Positions 23,420-35,531 of a stretch of DNA of 64,000 bases are shown here, one piece after another; within the stretch, counting starts at the first letter, position 1, and every line of letters begins with the position of its first letter. Both the position numbers and the translations under genes were made by a program. The DNA is from Spirodela intermedia (Eukaryota > Streptophyta > Magnoliopsida > Alismatales > Araceae): contig LR746264.1 in assembly GCA_902729315.2 (NCBI GenBank), positions 6,535,878 through 6,599,877 on the forward strand, read 5' to 3'. Below the pieces are notes generated by a model. That model worked only from the letters and a program-made list of their open reading frames with translations, searched no databases and had not been told where the DNA came from.

Positions 23420-25153
23420 ATGGCGGCATCAGTTCCCAGCTTCTGCTTCCTCCTCCTCTTCTTCTTCCCTGCATCCAAAGCTTTTGTCGCCGACTCTGCT
23501 CCTCGCCGTGAATGGGAGGGAACCTGGGAAGAGTCCCTCATCGAACAGGCTTGCCTGGGCGCCACCGACGTCGGAGCATGCCGCTCCCGCCTGAACACAG
23601 AGTGCGACCCCGACGGCCACCGGGGGGCCTTCGCCGTCCTGCACGCCGCCATGAGGAACACCATCAGCGAGGCCGTTCGAACGATCGAGCTTATGTCCAG
23701 GTTCGCCGTCGGCGACGTCTCCGAGAACCACCCGAACTCTGATCGCAGGCTCTTCCGGGAGCAGACGGCTCTGCGCGACTGCATCGAGCTTCTGGACCTC
23801 TCGGTTGACGAGCTGGGGCGGTCGGCGCGAGAGGTGGAGGCCATGCGTGGATCTCCCGGCGACGCCCGCCGGCACGGGAACGTTATGGCGTGGATGAGCG
23901 CCGCCCTGGGGAACCAGGACACCTGCTTGGAGGGCTTCGATGGCACAGACGGCCGACTGAGGGAGCACATCCAGGGCAGCGTGACGCAGGTCACGGAGCT
24001 CCTCGCCGGTGTTATGAGAATCTACAAGACGATGCACAGTCTCGCGCCACTGAACGATACAGCGGATGGTGGAGATGGTGATGGTCTCGGTTTGCCTCCC
24101 TGGATGGGTTCCCATGACAGCGCCACCGCCGTCTCCCTCGAGCCGCGGCGTCGCCGCCCGGACGCCGTCGTTGCTCTAGACGCCAGCGGGGACTACCGCT
24201 CCATCATGGACGCCGTCGACAAGGCCCCGGACCGCGGCGCCAGGCTGTACGTGATCTACGTGAAGGAGGGGGTGTACGAGGAGAACGTGGAGGTGAGGAA
24301 GAAGAAGACCCGGATTGCGCTCGTCGGAGATGGGATGGGCCGGACGGTGATCTCCGGTGGCCGGAGCGTCGTTCAGGGCTGGACGACCTTCAGAACTGCA
24401 ACCCTCGGTGAGTTCCTCCTCTTCCTCCTCCTTGGAGAACCCGCCGCCCCTGCCTTCGAACAACGCCTGACGGAAGCTCTCTGTACAGCGGCGACCGGTG
24501 TGGGATTCATCGCGTCGGACATGACGATCAGGAACACGGCAGGACAGGAGAATCACCAGGCGGTGGCGCTGCGCGTCGACTCGGACTGCTCCGCCTTCTA
24601 CCGGTGCAGCATCGAGGGGCACCAGGACACGCTCTACGCCCACTCGAGCCGACAGTTCTACCGAGACTGCAATATCTACGGCACCGTCGACTTCATCTTC
24701 GGCAACGGCAACATCGTCGTCCAGCACTCGCAGATCATCGTCCGGCCGCCGCTGCCGTCCCAGAAGGTCAGCATCACGGCGCAGGGCCGGCGATCGCCGG
24801 AAAGCCAGACGGGCTTCTCCATCCACGGCTGCTCCGTGCTCAGCCGCTACCCCACCTACCTGGGCCGGCCATGGAAGCAGTTCTCCACCGTCGTCTTCAT
24901 GCAGACGTACCTCGACGCGCAGGTGCAGCCGGCGGGATGGCTCGCCTGGAACGGGGACTTCGCCGTCGATACGCTCTTCTACGGCGAGTTCGGCAACCAC
25001 GGCCCCGGGTCGCCGACGAGCAGGCGAGTCAAGTGGCCGGGTTACCATATCCTCGACGTCGCCACCGCGAGACTCTTCACCGTCCAGAACTTCATCAAGG
25101 GACAGTTCTGGTTACCCGCGACGGGCGTCCGCTTCGTCGATGGTCTTCTCTAG
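23420..25153 (+). CDS. Pectinesterase with N-terminal inhibitor-like pro-domain (type I PME)
   Basis: The enzyme removes methyl esters from cell-wall homogalacturonan. Two exons, 23420-24407 and 24489-25153, give 550 residues. An N-terminal signal peptide (hydrophobic core [13 protein letters not shown] within the first 25 residues) sends it to the secretory path. A PMEI-like pro-region follows (about residues 35-200), then a basic PRRRR site just before [11 protein letters not shown], a likely subtilase processing site. The catalytic domain carries the family motifs: [22 protein letters not shown] with the catalytic Asp, and YLGRPW with the active-site Arg. The 81-base intron (24408-24488) sits in the usual place, between TFRTATL and GVGFIASD. 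It is a multiple of three and free of stops, so the unspliced frame also reads through (577 residues with a hydrophobic insert). The splice is preferred because it restores the family spacing. Confidence 0.93.
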   Translation: MAASVPSFCFLLLFFFPASKAFVADSAPRREWEGTWEESLIEQACLGATDVGACRSRLNTECDPDGHRGAFAVLHAAMRNTISEAVRTIELMSRFAVGDVSENHPNSDRRLFREQTALRDCIELLDLSVDELGRSAREVEAMRGSPGDARRHGNVMAWMSAALGNQDTCLEGFDGTDGRLREHIQGSVTQVTELLAGVMRIYKTMHSLAPLNDTADGGDGDGLGLPPWMGSHDSATAVSLEPRRRRPDAVVALDASGDYRSIMDAVDKAPDRGARLYVIYVKEGVYEENVEVRKKKTRIALVGDGMGRTVISGGRSVVQGWTTFRTATLGEFLLFLLLGEPAAPAFEQRLTEALCTAATGVGFIASDMTIRNTAGQENHQAVALRVDSDCSAFYRCSIEGHQDTLYAHSSRQFYRDCNIYGTVDFIFGNGNIVVQHSQIIVRPPLPSQKVSITAQGRRSPESQTGFSIHGCSVLSRYPTYLGRPWKQFSTVVFMQTYLDAQVQPAGWLAWNGDFAVDTLFYGEFGNHGPGSPTSRRVKWPGYHILDVATARLFTVQNFIKGQFWLPATGVRFVDGLL

Positions 25154-26140
25154 TCTGAGTTGCAGATGAGCTTCACATCAGATTCTAATCCGAGGTCTGG
25201 TAATCTCTGCGACCTCGCCGGAGTTGAATAAAGTGCAAAGGGGAGCTTGCCCTTGCCCTTCTCCGCAAGCTTTCCTTTCCAGAATTTCCGCCAAAGCAAC
25301 GGATCATGAATTCAGTCAGTCTTACGTCACCGCAAGCAAGGCATCCCGCGGCGAGGATTAGCAATGCTAATATTAGTACCCATCTGATTAACTCACAGTC
25401 TGTCTGGGATGAGTAAGTCGAACCCACGTAACCCTTCAAATAATCTCATGAAAAATCAAAAATTAAATATCATAATGAAAAATATGAGTTTCGATTTGCT
25501 TTACATCAGATGTCCATTCGTTTTGTGATTACATTGCCTCTAAGAGAAGGAATATTTTTCTTCTTATTATTAATCAACGTTGACTACGAACAACGATTAT
25601 AGTCAACGAACCCATGAACCTATATGGGATGATCATGAAAGGTGAGGGCACGATCGTGAATAAATTTGGAAAACGTTAATATTATTAATTTCATTTTTTT
25701 CAAGATTTAAAAATAAAGCACTAAAGTTCACATATATCTACTTAAAATAAACGGGCATAATTTATAAAATTAATTTAATAGTTGTTAAACATAGAGTAAG
25801 AAAATAATGGAATAAATAAATTTATTTGTACAACATAAGGCGTACGTGAAGGTTGCTTTTTATTCCTTTGGCTCATCTTTTGAGGTGAAAGAAGATAAAT
25901 AATTGTCTGAAAGGGCAACCAGGGTTATTCGTTTTTTAAAAATATTTTTAATATAAATTAATAGATGTAATAATGTAAAATCATGCACGAAAGGGCATGT
26001 TGGTAATTGCATATGGTTCGATATAATAATATAAATTATGGCCTCTGGTTCCGGTAAAGAGGGAATACATACGAACGCGAGTTCATAGGCTGCATCGGCT
26101 CTTCTCATTCATCTCCTTCCCGTCTATCCGTGTCAACCCT
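25154..26140. other. Intergenic region between pectinesterase and SR-rich genes
   Basis: The first part is the pectinesterase 3' UTR, with AATAAA at 25227-25232. The section from about 25440 to 26040 is AT-rich with no open frame of note. The last 100 bases are probably the promoter and 5' UTR of the SR-rich gene. Confidence 0.5.
25227..25232 (+). terminator. Candidate polyadenylation signal (AATAAA), pectinesterase gene
   Basis: A canonical AATAAA begins 74 bases after the pectinesterase stop codon, a typical distance in plants. Confidence 0.45.
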
Positions 26141-29100
26141 ATGGCCGCCACAAGCTCGCCTCCCTCCTCGTCGTCATCTCCCTCTTCAGATTCATCGGAG
26201 TCCTCCTCTTCATCGTCTCACCGCGGCCGCAGCCACAGTCACCGACGGCGACGCCGGGCCGATCGAGAAGACTCTCTCAAAGTTCGCAAGAAGCACCGCC
26301 CGCGCGAGAAGCGTAGGAGGAGACATCGACGTGACCGCTCTTCTTCATACTCTGATAGTGATAGGTATGAGCTTCCTCTCGTGGTCCGGTTCTTCTGTTA
26401 AAATTCTGCCAAAATTCGGATCTCGGGCGGGATCATGTTTATGGATTTCTTCGGAGATGAAATCGTTAATCTTAAAGATGGGATTGTAGGTCTGAGCTCG
26501 AAATTCAAGGCCTGCCAGTGTCACATGATATGTGTCAGTTTCATTTTGTCTTTTTTTGACATTTAGGACGTTTCCCCAACTTTGTTTCCCATATTAGAGG
26601 ATAGCGGAATTATATAGGTGTTCTCCAACTTGGTTTGACGCGAGAGAAAATTAGTAAAAAGATCACAATCTAACAGTTTCTATGCCCAATTTCGGAGGCT
26701 TTGGATCTTTACTTTTGACTGTTATAGGTTCATTGTTAGTTTTACTCTCAAGTTTATCTTAATTTTTCCTTTTGTTTCCAATTTTTGGTTCAATTTGATG
26801 TCTGATGATGTATCCATTGGGGGGGGGGGGGGGGGGACAGATGATCTAAAGGCCGATCAAAGTTTCTCTTTATGGCGAAAATTAAGATTGATTATAATGT
26901 CATGATGTATGTTTGGGATGCTTTGTGAAAGTATTCTGTTGTCATGAAAATTGTCGGCTGTTTAATCGTTTCCTTACTATTAATTGGAAGTCACTAGAGA
27001 AGGGACGAAAGATACGTTGGAGTAGTTATTTTCGCTTTATCAGAAAACCCTCAATATGTAGATTTATTTGTTGATATTTCTTTTCCTTAGGACTCATGCA
27101 AACCAATGACGGTGACGATCTACGCTCTAACACATTTGGGTCTCCTATTCATAGAAAAATCTTCATTGATCTCCACTCTATATTGTATTGTGTCCTGCTG
27201 CCCCAATCACATTGGTTTCATCTCTTTTAACCTATGATTCCACTAGTATAGATACCACGAAGTAGTACGGAAAATTACTTCTGAAATTTTTAATTTTCAG
27301 GTCTCTGTTGGAGCAGCTTCCCTTAGGCCATCTAATATGATGGACATGCAAAATTTGCCTTCGGTCTCATTGCCTCTTAGATTCCTTGTCGGGATAAGCT
27401 GCCTGGTTCTGATTGGTTCCGCTTAATTACATACCCATCTGAAAATCCTGCTTAGTTCTCACTTTACTCTTGGCTGCATTTTTATTATTGGGGTCTTATA
27501 GATTGTGATTGTGATAGAGATGCAGATTAAAGGTAACATCCATACGTACATAGTTTCATGTTTCATTTATTATGGAATGTCGTTGTCTACCGTTAATGGT
27601 TTAGTTTTGTTTTTTTCCTTTACCGGGGAAAGCAAAGTTTATTAGATGAGGAGCTATTTCGGCAAATTCTATCTTTAATTAAGGGAGTTAGAATTTTACT
27701 TGAGGTTGTAGTCAATTTAGGATCCGAGTGAGCAAAATACTATTTAAAACTAAGAAACTTGCCTATATTGTCTAAACAAGGCAAACTGTGTAATATTTCA
27801 TGAGATCCATGAAATTTTCAAGGCTTGCTATAAAGTATTCCTATATAAAATGAGCCTTGCTCTCGGGTGCAAACCTTCCTGACCTCATCACTTGCTTCGG
27901 TTATTAAGTATTTCTTTCTGCTTCCCCCTCATCACTTTTCCTTACCATCCTCTTCGAGTCTTTACTCTGTCAACATCTTCAATTTCCCCAATTCATTGCT
28001 CTCCGAGCCTACGGTTACAATGGGCAACTAATGCCGGCAGTCCAGAAAGCTGATCAAGTGGTAAAATTAAAATTTATTTGCAACTGCTTTCCCCAATAAG
28101 CAGGCAGCACCCGATTATATTCCTTGAGGAGAGAAGTAATACCAAACTTCACTGGATATCCATTTTTTTCCTTTTCTAGTTTCTCTACTGAGCAATCAAG
28201 CCATGGACAGAGGTTTTTTTTCTAAGTGGGACGTATGTGGATGTCATGTCTAAACACGGCTGCATCCTTCTTGTGCCGATTTAGGCGTCAGTAGGCCGGG
28301 TGAGCCTGAAGCCCAGGCCATCACCTTTTCCCGGTTTTTTGTGTTCCAAATTGGGCCCGTTCAAGTCTGTAGGCGTGGCCTGGCCAGATTCAGGCTAGGT
28401 CTTTCTCCCTATTATCTGCTAATAAACCTAGCAGAAAGGCAGGTTTACATGGTTGGAGCGCGGGAGGTTGTTGGCATGGTAGTAAGGTGACTAGGCTATT
28501 GCTACACGCCTGTTGACATGCGACTGCCTAGTGGCATACATGCTGGCAGCAGGCACAGATAATGTGGAAGTGCATCTGCTTTTGCCACCACTGCTCGCAT
28601 GTGCCTATGCCTGATCGCATGGCACCACTGCTCGCATGTGCATCACGATGGCAATGCAGTGGCACCGGGCTTGTGAGCCACGTGAGTGACATCTCAAACA
28701 GGGCCAAATGTGCCAGTATATATAATTTAACTAAATGGGCTGTGCCAATCCGCTCAAGTGGGAGGTAATACAGTAGGTCATTATGGGCACGCCACAGCCA
28801 GTTCAGGCGTGACTCAGGTTTAAATTCTGATCGATCACTAGTATAATTTATTTTAAATGAATTAAGCAAGTTTGATGATGAAATGCATTTTGAGAAATAT
28901 TTGCGGTAAACAAATCAGTACATTTAACTGTATCTGAAAGGTTTCATAGGTTGTCCAAGCTAGATCTATGATGATTAATTGGTATTTTACTATGCATGTG
29001 CGTGCATATTTACTCGGACATCTGTCTTTTTCGAGCGCCAGCATCAGAAGACACTATAAATTGATTTTTTTTTTACTTTCCATCTTCACTTTCCTCTGTG

Positions 29101-30164
29101 CTAATATTTCAAATGTAAAGTGACCCTACCCGGAAGGATTTCCCGGACTATTCATGTGCTACCTTCTTGTCTCCCTGTTCCTAGTGTTTTAGTCGTCTTC
29201 TTTCATGACTAGTTTTTCTCGGGTTAATGTGTCCACGGAGAAATAGAGCTGTTTTCTGTATGTGGGAGTCACAACTGATGCATCCTATAACCGATCATGC
29301 CTCTGCAGTAGAGAGAGCTCTTCCGACAGCGAATCTGAGACGTCTAGTCGCCATAGGAGACGCAAACGCAATGAAAAAGCATCGAAGGTGTGTTCTAGTG
29401 TATGTTTTGGACAGTACATATTCATTGTTTCCGTGCCCTCTTACTTTATTTTTTCCTCTTCTTAGTCCAAAGGGGAATCAAGCAAGAGGAGTCGCCATAG
29501 AAGCCACAAGCTCAAGGTGAAAGAAGTGAGTCATTGGATTTACCGTTGCCTTCATGTCGTTCCCAACTTTCATGCTTCCCCCTGATTTCTTCTTCTTTTG
29601 AACACCAATGTAGTTAATAAGTATTCTTCATTTCTGGTGCTTATGTTCCTGTTTTGCCTGTTTCTTGCATTGGCTCTTCAACATTGGAGCTGGGTTTGTA
29701 ACCTCGCGCGACTGGCTGATTGATTTACCGTCTGCTGGATATATGATTCATCATTTGCTCGGTCATCTTGTCCGTGAGAGTTGCGTATAGAAGGAGCAGC
29801 AGACAGATGGAAACAGTGGCCCCGTGCAGCTCTCCAAGGTATCAAATCTTTCATGGTTCAGGGGATTCCTTCTGATGATTCTCGCATAAATTCTGTCCTC
29901 ACACCACCCTCTCCTTCTGCTGCCAGTTCCTCGGCCGCGACAAGGAGGAGACCGTCCGCCGGAGCGCCGTCTCCGGCAAAAAGGTCTGCAGCTCCCCTCT
30001 AACCTCCGGGTATGCAGCTGCCCGTAGAATTAAGACGTAGAATTCATACATATGCTCCTATTTTCTTCTAGATCCTGTTGAAGCTCGATAAATCCAAGGA
30101 GGACAAGCTGGCCGAGAGCAACCGCAATGAGCTGCTCAAGTTCCTGAACGCGAGCTACGACTGA
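26141..30164 (+). CDS. Small Ser/Arg-rich nuclear-type protein of unknown function
   Basis: Six exons, 26141-26364, 29309-29387, 29466-29525, 29791-29838, 29927-29983 and 30072-30164, join in phase to give 186 residues. The first about 100 residues are low-complexity Ser runs alternating with Arg/Lys/His runs, like RS domains of splicing-related proteins and likely nuclear. The second half is charged and ends in a compact conserved-looking segment (ILLKLDKSKEDKLAES, then ELLKFLNASYD) right at the stop. No RNA-recognition motif is present, so it is not a classical SR splicing factor. A 2.9-kb first intron is followed by five exons of 48-93 bases. The end of exon 3 could shift by one base; phase favours 29525. 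Function unknown to me. Start chosen as the first ATG before the Ser-rich run; the codon composition supports it. Confidence 0.78.
26819..26836. repeat. Homopolymeric G run (about 18)
   Basis: Eighteen consecutive G residues inside intron 1 of the SR-rich gene. Length is likely to vary or be miscalled by sequencing. Confidence 0.85.
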
Positions 30165-30468
30165 TACCAGCGAAGAATTACGGTTTTGAAATGTCCGTTC
30201 TGGGCCTTCTCGTTGTGTTCCGATCTTAAGAATTACCCTTGTAAAAGTACTGGATATTCCCCCCCTTTCCCCTCTGCAACTGTGTTGGATATTCTCTTCA
30301 CTACTTCGGATGGACTTATCCCCGCCCATCTTCTCCTTTGCCTTAAGATGATTCTCTGCCTCCAGTAGACGCGTGGCAGCTGCCTTACCTCCACGTGAGC
30401 GCCCCCCGCCGCCGCCTGGAGACGCACCGTCGTCTTCAAAAGGCCGGTGGTGCACCGCGGTGGGTAGT
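30165..30468. other. Short spacer between two plus-strand genes
   Basis: Only 304 bases separate the SR-rich gene's stop from the next gene's start codon, so the 3' UTR of one and the promoter or 5' UTR of the other must share this stretch. No AATAAA and no strong TATA box is evident. Confidence 0.5.
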
Positions 30469-31188
30469 ATGGGGCCGATTGTTCGTCTTCTCGCAGGTTT
30501 CTCGCGCTCGTGCCGCTGTCCACGGCGGCGGGCGTGGAGCGCCGCCCCCGCCGGCGGCGGCCCCGCCGCCCCTGCCGTGCACAGCGAGGACACTCAGGTT
30601 GGTGAGCTACCACCGCCCGTTGGGGGTTCGTCGTCTGGGAGTGCTGGGGCGGGGGAGCTGCGGCGGGAGGGCGGGGAGAGGGAGGAGATCAGTTCCCTTT
30701 CCAGGGGGGATATCAGGAGGTCGCCCTTCGCCTCCTCCCTCAAGCTCGAGAGCTCGGAGGTGGGTCCACCGGCGGATCCATCCCTCCAACAGAAGCGCCG
30801 CCACATCCACGCCGCCCTCGAGGGCGTGATCTGCGTGGGTTGGGACGGGAGTCCCCTCGCCGGCGCCGGAGACTATGGGGAGCAGCCGGAGCGTCGGCCG
30901 GAGGACGACTACAAGCAGTACTTCGAGCATCACAAGCCGAGCCCACTGTCGGAGCTGGAGTTGGCCGACACGAGGAGCCCCCTTAGGCGGGCCACCGACA
31001 GCGACGTGGTGGAGGACGACGCCGGCGCAGCGACGGCGCCGCCGCCGGTGTGGAAGGAGGACCAGGGAGACGGCGTGGAGGCGGCGCTCCTGGGTGCGGA
31101 GGCCCAGTTCAGGCAGGCGGTCGAGAGGGGCGACCCAAACACCCCCCACGGCAGGGTCCTGGCAGATTACCATCGCGCTGTGACGTGA
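30469..31188 (+). CDS. Uncharacterised plant protein, 239 residues
   Basis: A single GC-rich exon from the ATG at 30469. The N-terminal 45 residues (starting MGPIVRLLAGFSRSCRCPRR) are Arg-, Ala- and Ser-rich with no acids, as in an organelle-targeting peptide. The middle holds RRSPFASSLKLE and an RRHIHAALEGVICVG block. The C-terminal half is acidic and carries DDYKQYFEHHKPSPLSELE followed by ADTRSPLRRATD, which looks like a conserved functional block rather than filler. I do not recognise a named domain. The frame is open a further 96 bases upstream but only with non-ATG starts. It could contain a small intron at CACTCAG (30598), though none is required. Its stop lies 155 bases from the PHS1 stop on the opposite strand. 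Confidence 0.68.
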   Translation: MGPIVRLLAGFSRSCRCPRRRAWSAAPAGGGPAAPAVHSEDTQVGELPPPVGGSSSGSAGAGELRREGGEREEISSLSRGDIRRSPFASSLKLESSEVGPPADPSLQQKRRHIHAALEGVICVGWDGSPLAGAGDYGEQPERRPEDDYKQYFEHHKPSPLSELELADTRSPLRRATDSDVVEDDAGAATAPPPVWKEDQGDGVEAALLGAEAQFRQAVERGDPNTPHGRVLADYHRAVT

Positions 31189-31343
31189 TGGTTATCTCTT
31201 CGGCGGAGAATGTACATATTCTGAAGTCAACCCAGTCCCAAAAAGTCCGCCTATGTTGCATATATAGTCAACCCTATCAGCGGCACTGCTTTAATCAATT
31301 AAATCATGCAACTTACTTACATACACAACATCTGGCTAGGTAG

Positions 31344-34300
31344 CTAGCGAAATCCGTCGCGGCCGACCCTGAGGCCGTGGAGGGCCCTTTGGATCTCCAT
31401 GGTCATCGCGCTGTCCACGCTGCCGGAGGATATGCTCCGGTGGGCCTTCTGCAGGTGCAGCTTCAGCGAGCTGCTGCTCAGGCCGGCGTTCTTCCCGCAG
31501 ATCGGGCACACCTTCATCGTTGGCCTCCGGTGCTGCCACTGCATGGAGACCACCCCGTGGACCTTCCTGTCCACCTCCACGAGGATTCGGGCGAAGCCGT
31601 CGTTGGGCTGGGCTCTCCGGTGCACTTTCTTCAGCAGATCCCAGGCATCCAGGAGCGTCATGTTCCTGCAAAAAACAGAGAAGACGGCGATAACCTCGGA
31701 GATAAAAACGGCGGGTGTGAGCGAGTCGAGCACTTCGGAGATAACTTTCCCCTCTCTCTCTCTTCTCTCTTAGAGGGGATGTTCTTACTTTCTCTGCATC
31801 ATGTAGGCGAGCACCACGGTCGCGCTCCGGCTACGTCCTTCGAAGCAGTGAACCAGAACCTTTCCGCCCTTCTGCTCGATGCCGTCGATGAAGTCGAAGG
31901 CCTCCTCGAAGAGGCCACTGATGTCCTCATCATCGTTGTCGCTTATCTGCATGCACAAGGTCCTCGGTGATGATCGCTCGTTCGTTCATTCGTTAGGTTG
32001 TTTTTTTTTACCGGATTACAAGATGAGGAGAGATCGTACCGAGAAGTTCTTGTACTCGAAATTATCAGGATACTGAGAGTCGGATTGCCCAATTTCATTC
32101 GAACAGAGGCAGAGAATGTGAGAGATGCCCAGGTACTGCAGGGTGTAGACTGATCTCGCCGCGAGGGCTCCACCGATGAACATGCTGGAAGTGATCGACG
32201 ATGGCTTTTCTGTGTTCGCCGCATCGGAAATCAGGGCGGTCCTCTCAAGAATGTGTTCCAGCCTGACCTGCGAAGGTTTGAAGCCCATTTGATTTTCTCT
32301 GTCCAGAGAGAGAACACACAGGGCGAGATTGATCGATGGATCGAGGTCGCCACCTTCAGTTCATACGCATCGACGACGAAATTGCCGTCGCCTCCTTCGA
32401 AGAATCCGGTGTTGAAGTAGTTTTCCTGGCACAGCCTGATGACCTCGGTTCTGAACGTCTCGTTCCACTGCTCCATCTCCTTGCTCAGTTCCGCATCTAC
32501 CTAGAGACAAACCCTAGCATCAGGAGGAGCATGAATCGAGAGAATGAAGATTGTTCAGACCTTAGCGAACTTGTTGAAGTCACGGAGTTTCATGGTCAAG
32601 CGGAGGCTGCGAGGCTCTCCATTTCCTCTGAAATATCGTCCGCCCCAGTTTTCTCTCGAGAGGGGAGAAGCGAAGTCGAAGCTCCACCGGCTTCCTGGAG
32701 ATGAAGACTTGGGAGTGGCCCTCTGCAACTCGGAGTCGGTCGTATCCCCAGGGACCTCGACTGCATTCCGATCGCCACCAGAAATGGAAGAAGAGCTCGA
32801 GTTCCACCCAGCAGCGTGGACCGGAAGCTCGGGAGTCCCATGATCTTCTCTCTCGGTCTCCCCGGAGCATTTACTGTTTAGGGTTAGAAACGCGCGCAGG
32901 AGGACGTCCAGTTTCTGATACAGAGTCAGGAGAAACAGGTGGAACCCTTGAAGGTCTCGAAGAGCTGCTCTGAATCCTCCGCGGAAGCCATTGACGACCG
33001 CTGCAACCTCGGATGCGGATCGCGAAGAAGAACAGTTCGTCGAACCATCGTCGTCGGCGGAGGGCAGCCCCAGTCTCCCTCCGCTGAGCTCGAACAGGAG
33101 GTTGGAGGAATACTCCGCGCTGTTGAGCAGGAGCTCCACCAGCTTCGGGTAATACGCTTGATCTTTGGCCCGTTTTCCGGCCGGCGGCCGGCGAGGGACG
33201 CCAGAGTCGATGGCCACCACCTGAAAACCGCAGCTCTTCGTTGCTGAATCTGTTCCTTTATTCCTCATCTTCTTTGGGGACTTGACATCGCCTGGCGGAT
33301 CAGAGCAGACTCTGTTGTCTGCGGAATTCGCTCTCCTGTCTTTCTGGAGGTTCCTGATCGCCCTCTGACAGCACCCACCATGCTCCCGGTCAAAGAGTTC
33401 CTCCGCCGCACCCACATTCTTGGAGATCGCCGATTTGTCCGAAAATAGCAAATTCGCAGGATTCCCACGCCATCCGAGCTGGCGACATGGGAGCCTGTCC
33501 TCGTTCCTGATGACGAGGTCCAACAGCAACACCCTCCCGAGCGCTGCAGCAGTCTGTTCAGCAGCCTGGCGGGAACTAAACGCATTCGAGCTTTCTAGCA
33601 GAGGAGAGCCATGAACATAGCTGCAGAAAATGACAGAAGGAAGTACTTAATATGGAAAAAAAAAAAGATCGATCGACTAGGGTTCTACCAAATACGGAGA
33701 AAGATAAGCAAACGACGACTGTGATGTTACTATATATGGGAAAGAAGATGAGCATAAGTCAACTGAGATACTTCTATATACGGGGGTGATTTACTTCATG
33801 AGGAGAAGGCACCGGCTCAATTCAAGAGCTTCCACCAATTCGGAGCAAGTAATTTCCCCAGCATCATCGGACACCGAAGTTGTCATGCCTCTTGCTTTAT
33901 CGGCCGCATCTTTGATTCTTTGCCATTCGGAGCTCGAATTGTGGATGATTCTCGTCTGGATTCATGGGGAGAATCAGACGATCTTCTCCCCACGGGAGAT
34001 ATCAAGGGTGGGGGTGGAAGCTCACAAACCTGCGGCGTCTGAACTCCCAGCCGCTTCGCAAACTCATAGCCGAGCCGCTCGGATTGGGTGGCCATCCGAG
34101 AAGATGTGATCTTTATGACCGCCGCCCTTTCTCTCGCCGGCGCGTCGTCAGGTTCCGGAGAACCAAACAGAGCGAAGAACACCACGCCGCCAGAATTCAC
34201 AGTCACCTGCCTCAACCCGGAAAACAAAAATAAAAATAAAAATGAAGGAAGCGTGACAGAAAGTCAACCCCAATCGCGAGCATGAGCATGGTCAGATCTG

Positions 34301-35531
34301 AGAGGCAGACTTGCTCGTTCTTTTGTTTCATATCATCAGGATCTCCGGGTGAGGTACCTCTAGAGCTCGATTCATTTCATCCTCGGACTGCTCGGAACTG
34401 CTCGTGTGCTCCGTGTGATGGAGAGACGAGAGCGCCCCCCAGGGAAAGTCAACGGATTCAATGTCCAATGTGGCGGCGTTGCCGAGCCGCTCCCACAGGC
34501 TGGTCTCTGGAGCTTGCTCGGAATTTACAGAACTGACGTCGGATTCTCCTTCCCTGAAGAAACGAATCCCACGCCACCAGCGATTAAATATCGACGCTAA
34601 GACTATGCTTTGATCCCTTTTTCATGAGAAATTTACATCATAAAACCCAGAAGAAGCCAGATATATCTCTCGATCACTAACTTTTTCAATCAAGAAATAT
34701 GATGCCTATGAATTTATAATTCGCTCTCATTGGATCGAAACCATGGTCTCCATAATCACTAGTTCTTTCGCTGTTCGATTTGAGGTCATGCAATCAGGAG
34801 GGGAAAAAAATCCGCAAGAATTTCCCTGGGCGTTGACAAAATCGAAGACGAAAAGATGAAGAACATAAGAGATACATAAATGAGATAATTTCCAGGGTTA
34901 CTGCGTCGATTTTTACAGAAATTAGGGATTTGGGTTTGATTCCGTAATGCCTCCGTTACCGTGGAGGCGATCTGTATTCTTGTGGAATCCAAGAAAATGA
35001 CGGTAGTTTGATTTCGAACCATGAATGCCGGCTGCCGAGAGAGAAGATGGATGATCCAAGATGCGGGGACGAATTCTGGAAGAAGGAAAGATACGTACTG
35101 CTGCAGGTCGTGGTGGTCAAGGCCGACGGAGGGCGAAGCAGGCGCGGGGAACGAGCTGGCGGCGAACTGGAGGTTGCCGAAGGGGGTCCGGGGATCTAGC
35201 TTAGGGTGGCGGTGGGGGAAACCGGAGGAGCGGTAGGTGCCGCTGCGCTTACGGACCAGCGCTACCCATTTCTCGAACGCCAGCGCCGTGCTCACTCCGG
35301 CGAGATCCTCTGGCAGCAGCCGGGAAACCTGCTCGTTCACGAGAAATCAGAGATGATAAAACCCTGCGAGGAGGAAGAGGAGGGAAGAATGGGAGTGTAC
35401 TTGGGAAGAAGAAGAAACGACGGCGGCGGCTTCCTCTCCCTCTTCCTCGCCCCGTTCCTGCAAAAACCAGTAATTTTGAGTAATCGCCTCCTAGACCATG
35501 GATGGCATGAGATCCTTACACGCGTGGCCAT
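31344..35531 (-). CDS. PHS1: PHS1: atypical tubulin kinase fused to dual-specificity phosphatase
   Basis: Eleven minus-strand exons: 35531-35520, 35457-35401, 35328-35099, 34553-34358, 34206-34030, 33955-33795, 33620-32561, 32500-32354, 32267-32040, 31946-31789 and 31665-31344. They join in phase to 915 residues, close to the 929 of Arabidopsis PROPYZAMIDE HYPERSENSITIVE 1 as I recall it. The N-terminal half contains VTVNSGGVVFFALFG and DLVIRNEDRLPCR (Asp312), marks of the actin-fragmin-kinase-like domain that phosphorylates alpha-tubulin under osmotic stress. The C-terminal half is a MAPK-phosphatase-like domain with the complete HCX5R loop HCFEGRSR (Cys790, Arg796). It ends with a CPICGK...HLQKAH zinc-finger-like segment and a Ser-rich tail. 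Every splice site is GT-AG. The start is MATR, split from the second exon after 12 bases; an alternative, longer N-terminus is described separately. Role: microtubule organisation and stress or ABA signalling. Confidence 0.95.

Noticed and set aside
23200-23994. 264-codon minus-strand frame, and 228-codon frame at 23429-24115
   Set aside because: Both are antisense to the signal peptide and pro-domain of the pectinesterase, whose family motifs are unmistakable.
24176-25048. 290-codon minus-strand frame
   Set aside because: Antisense to the pectinesterase catalytic exon; long only because GC-rich DNA has few stops.
32555-33585. Large PHS1 exon as a separate single-exon gene
   Set aside because: Exact phase matches to neighbouring exons and the PHS1 order of motifs show it is an internal exon.
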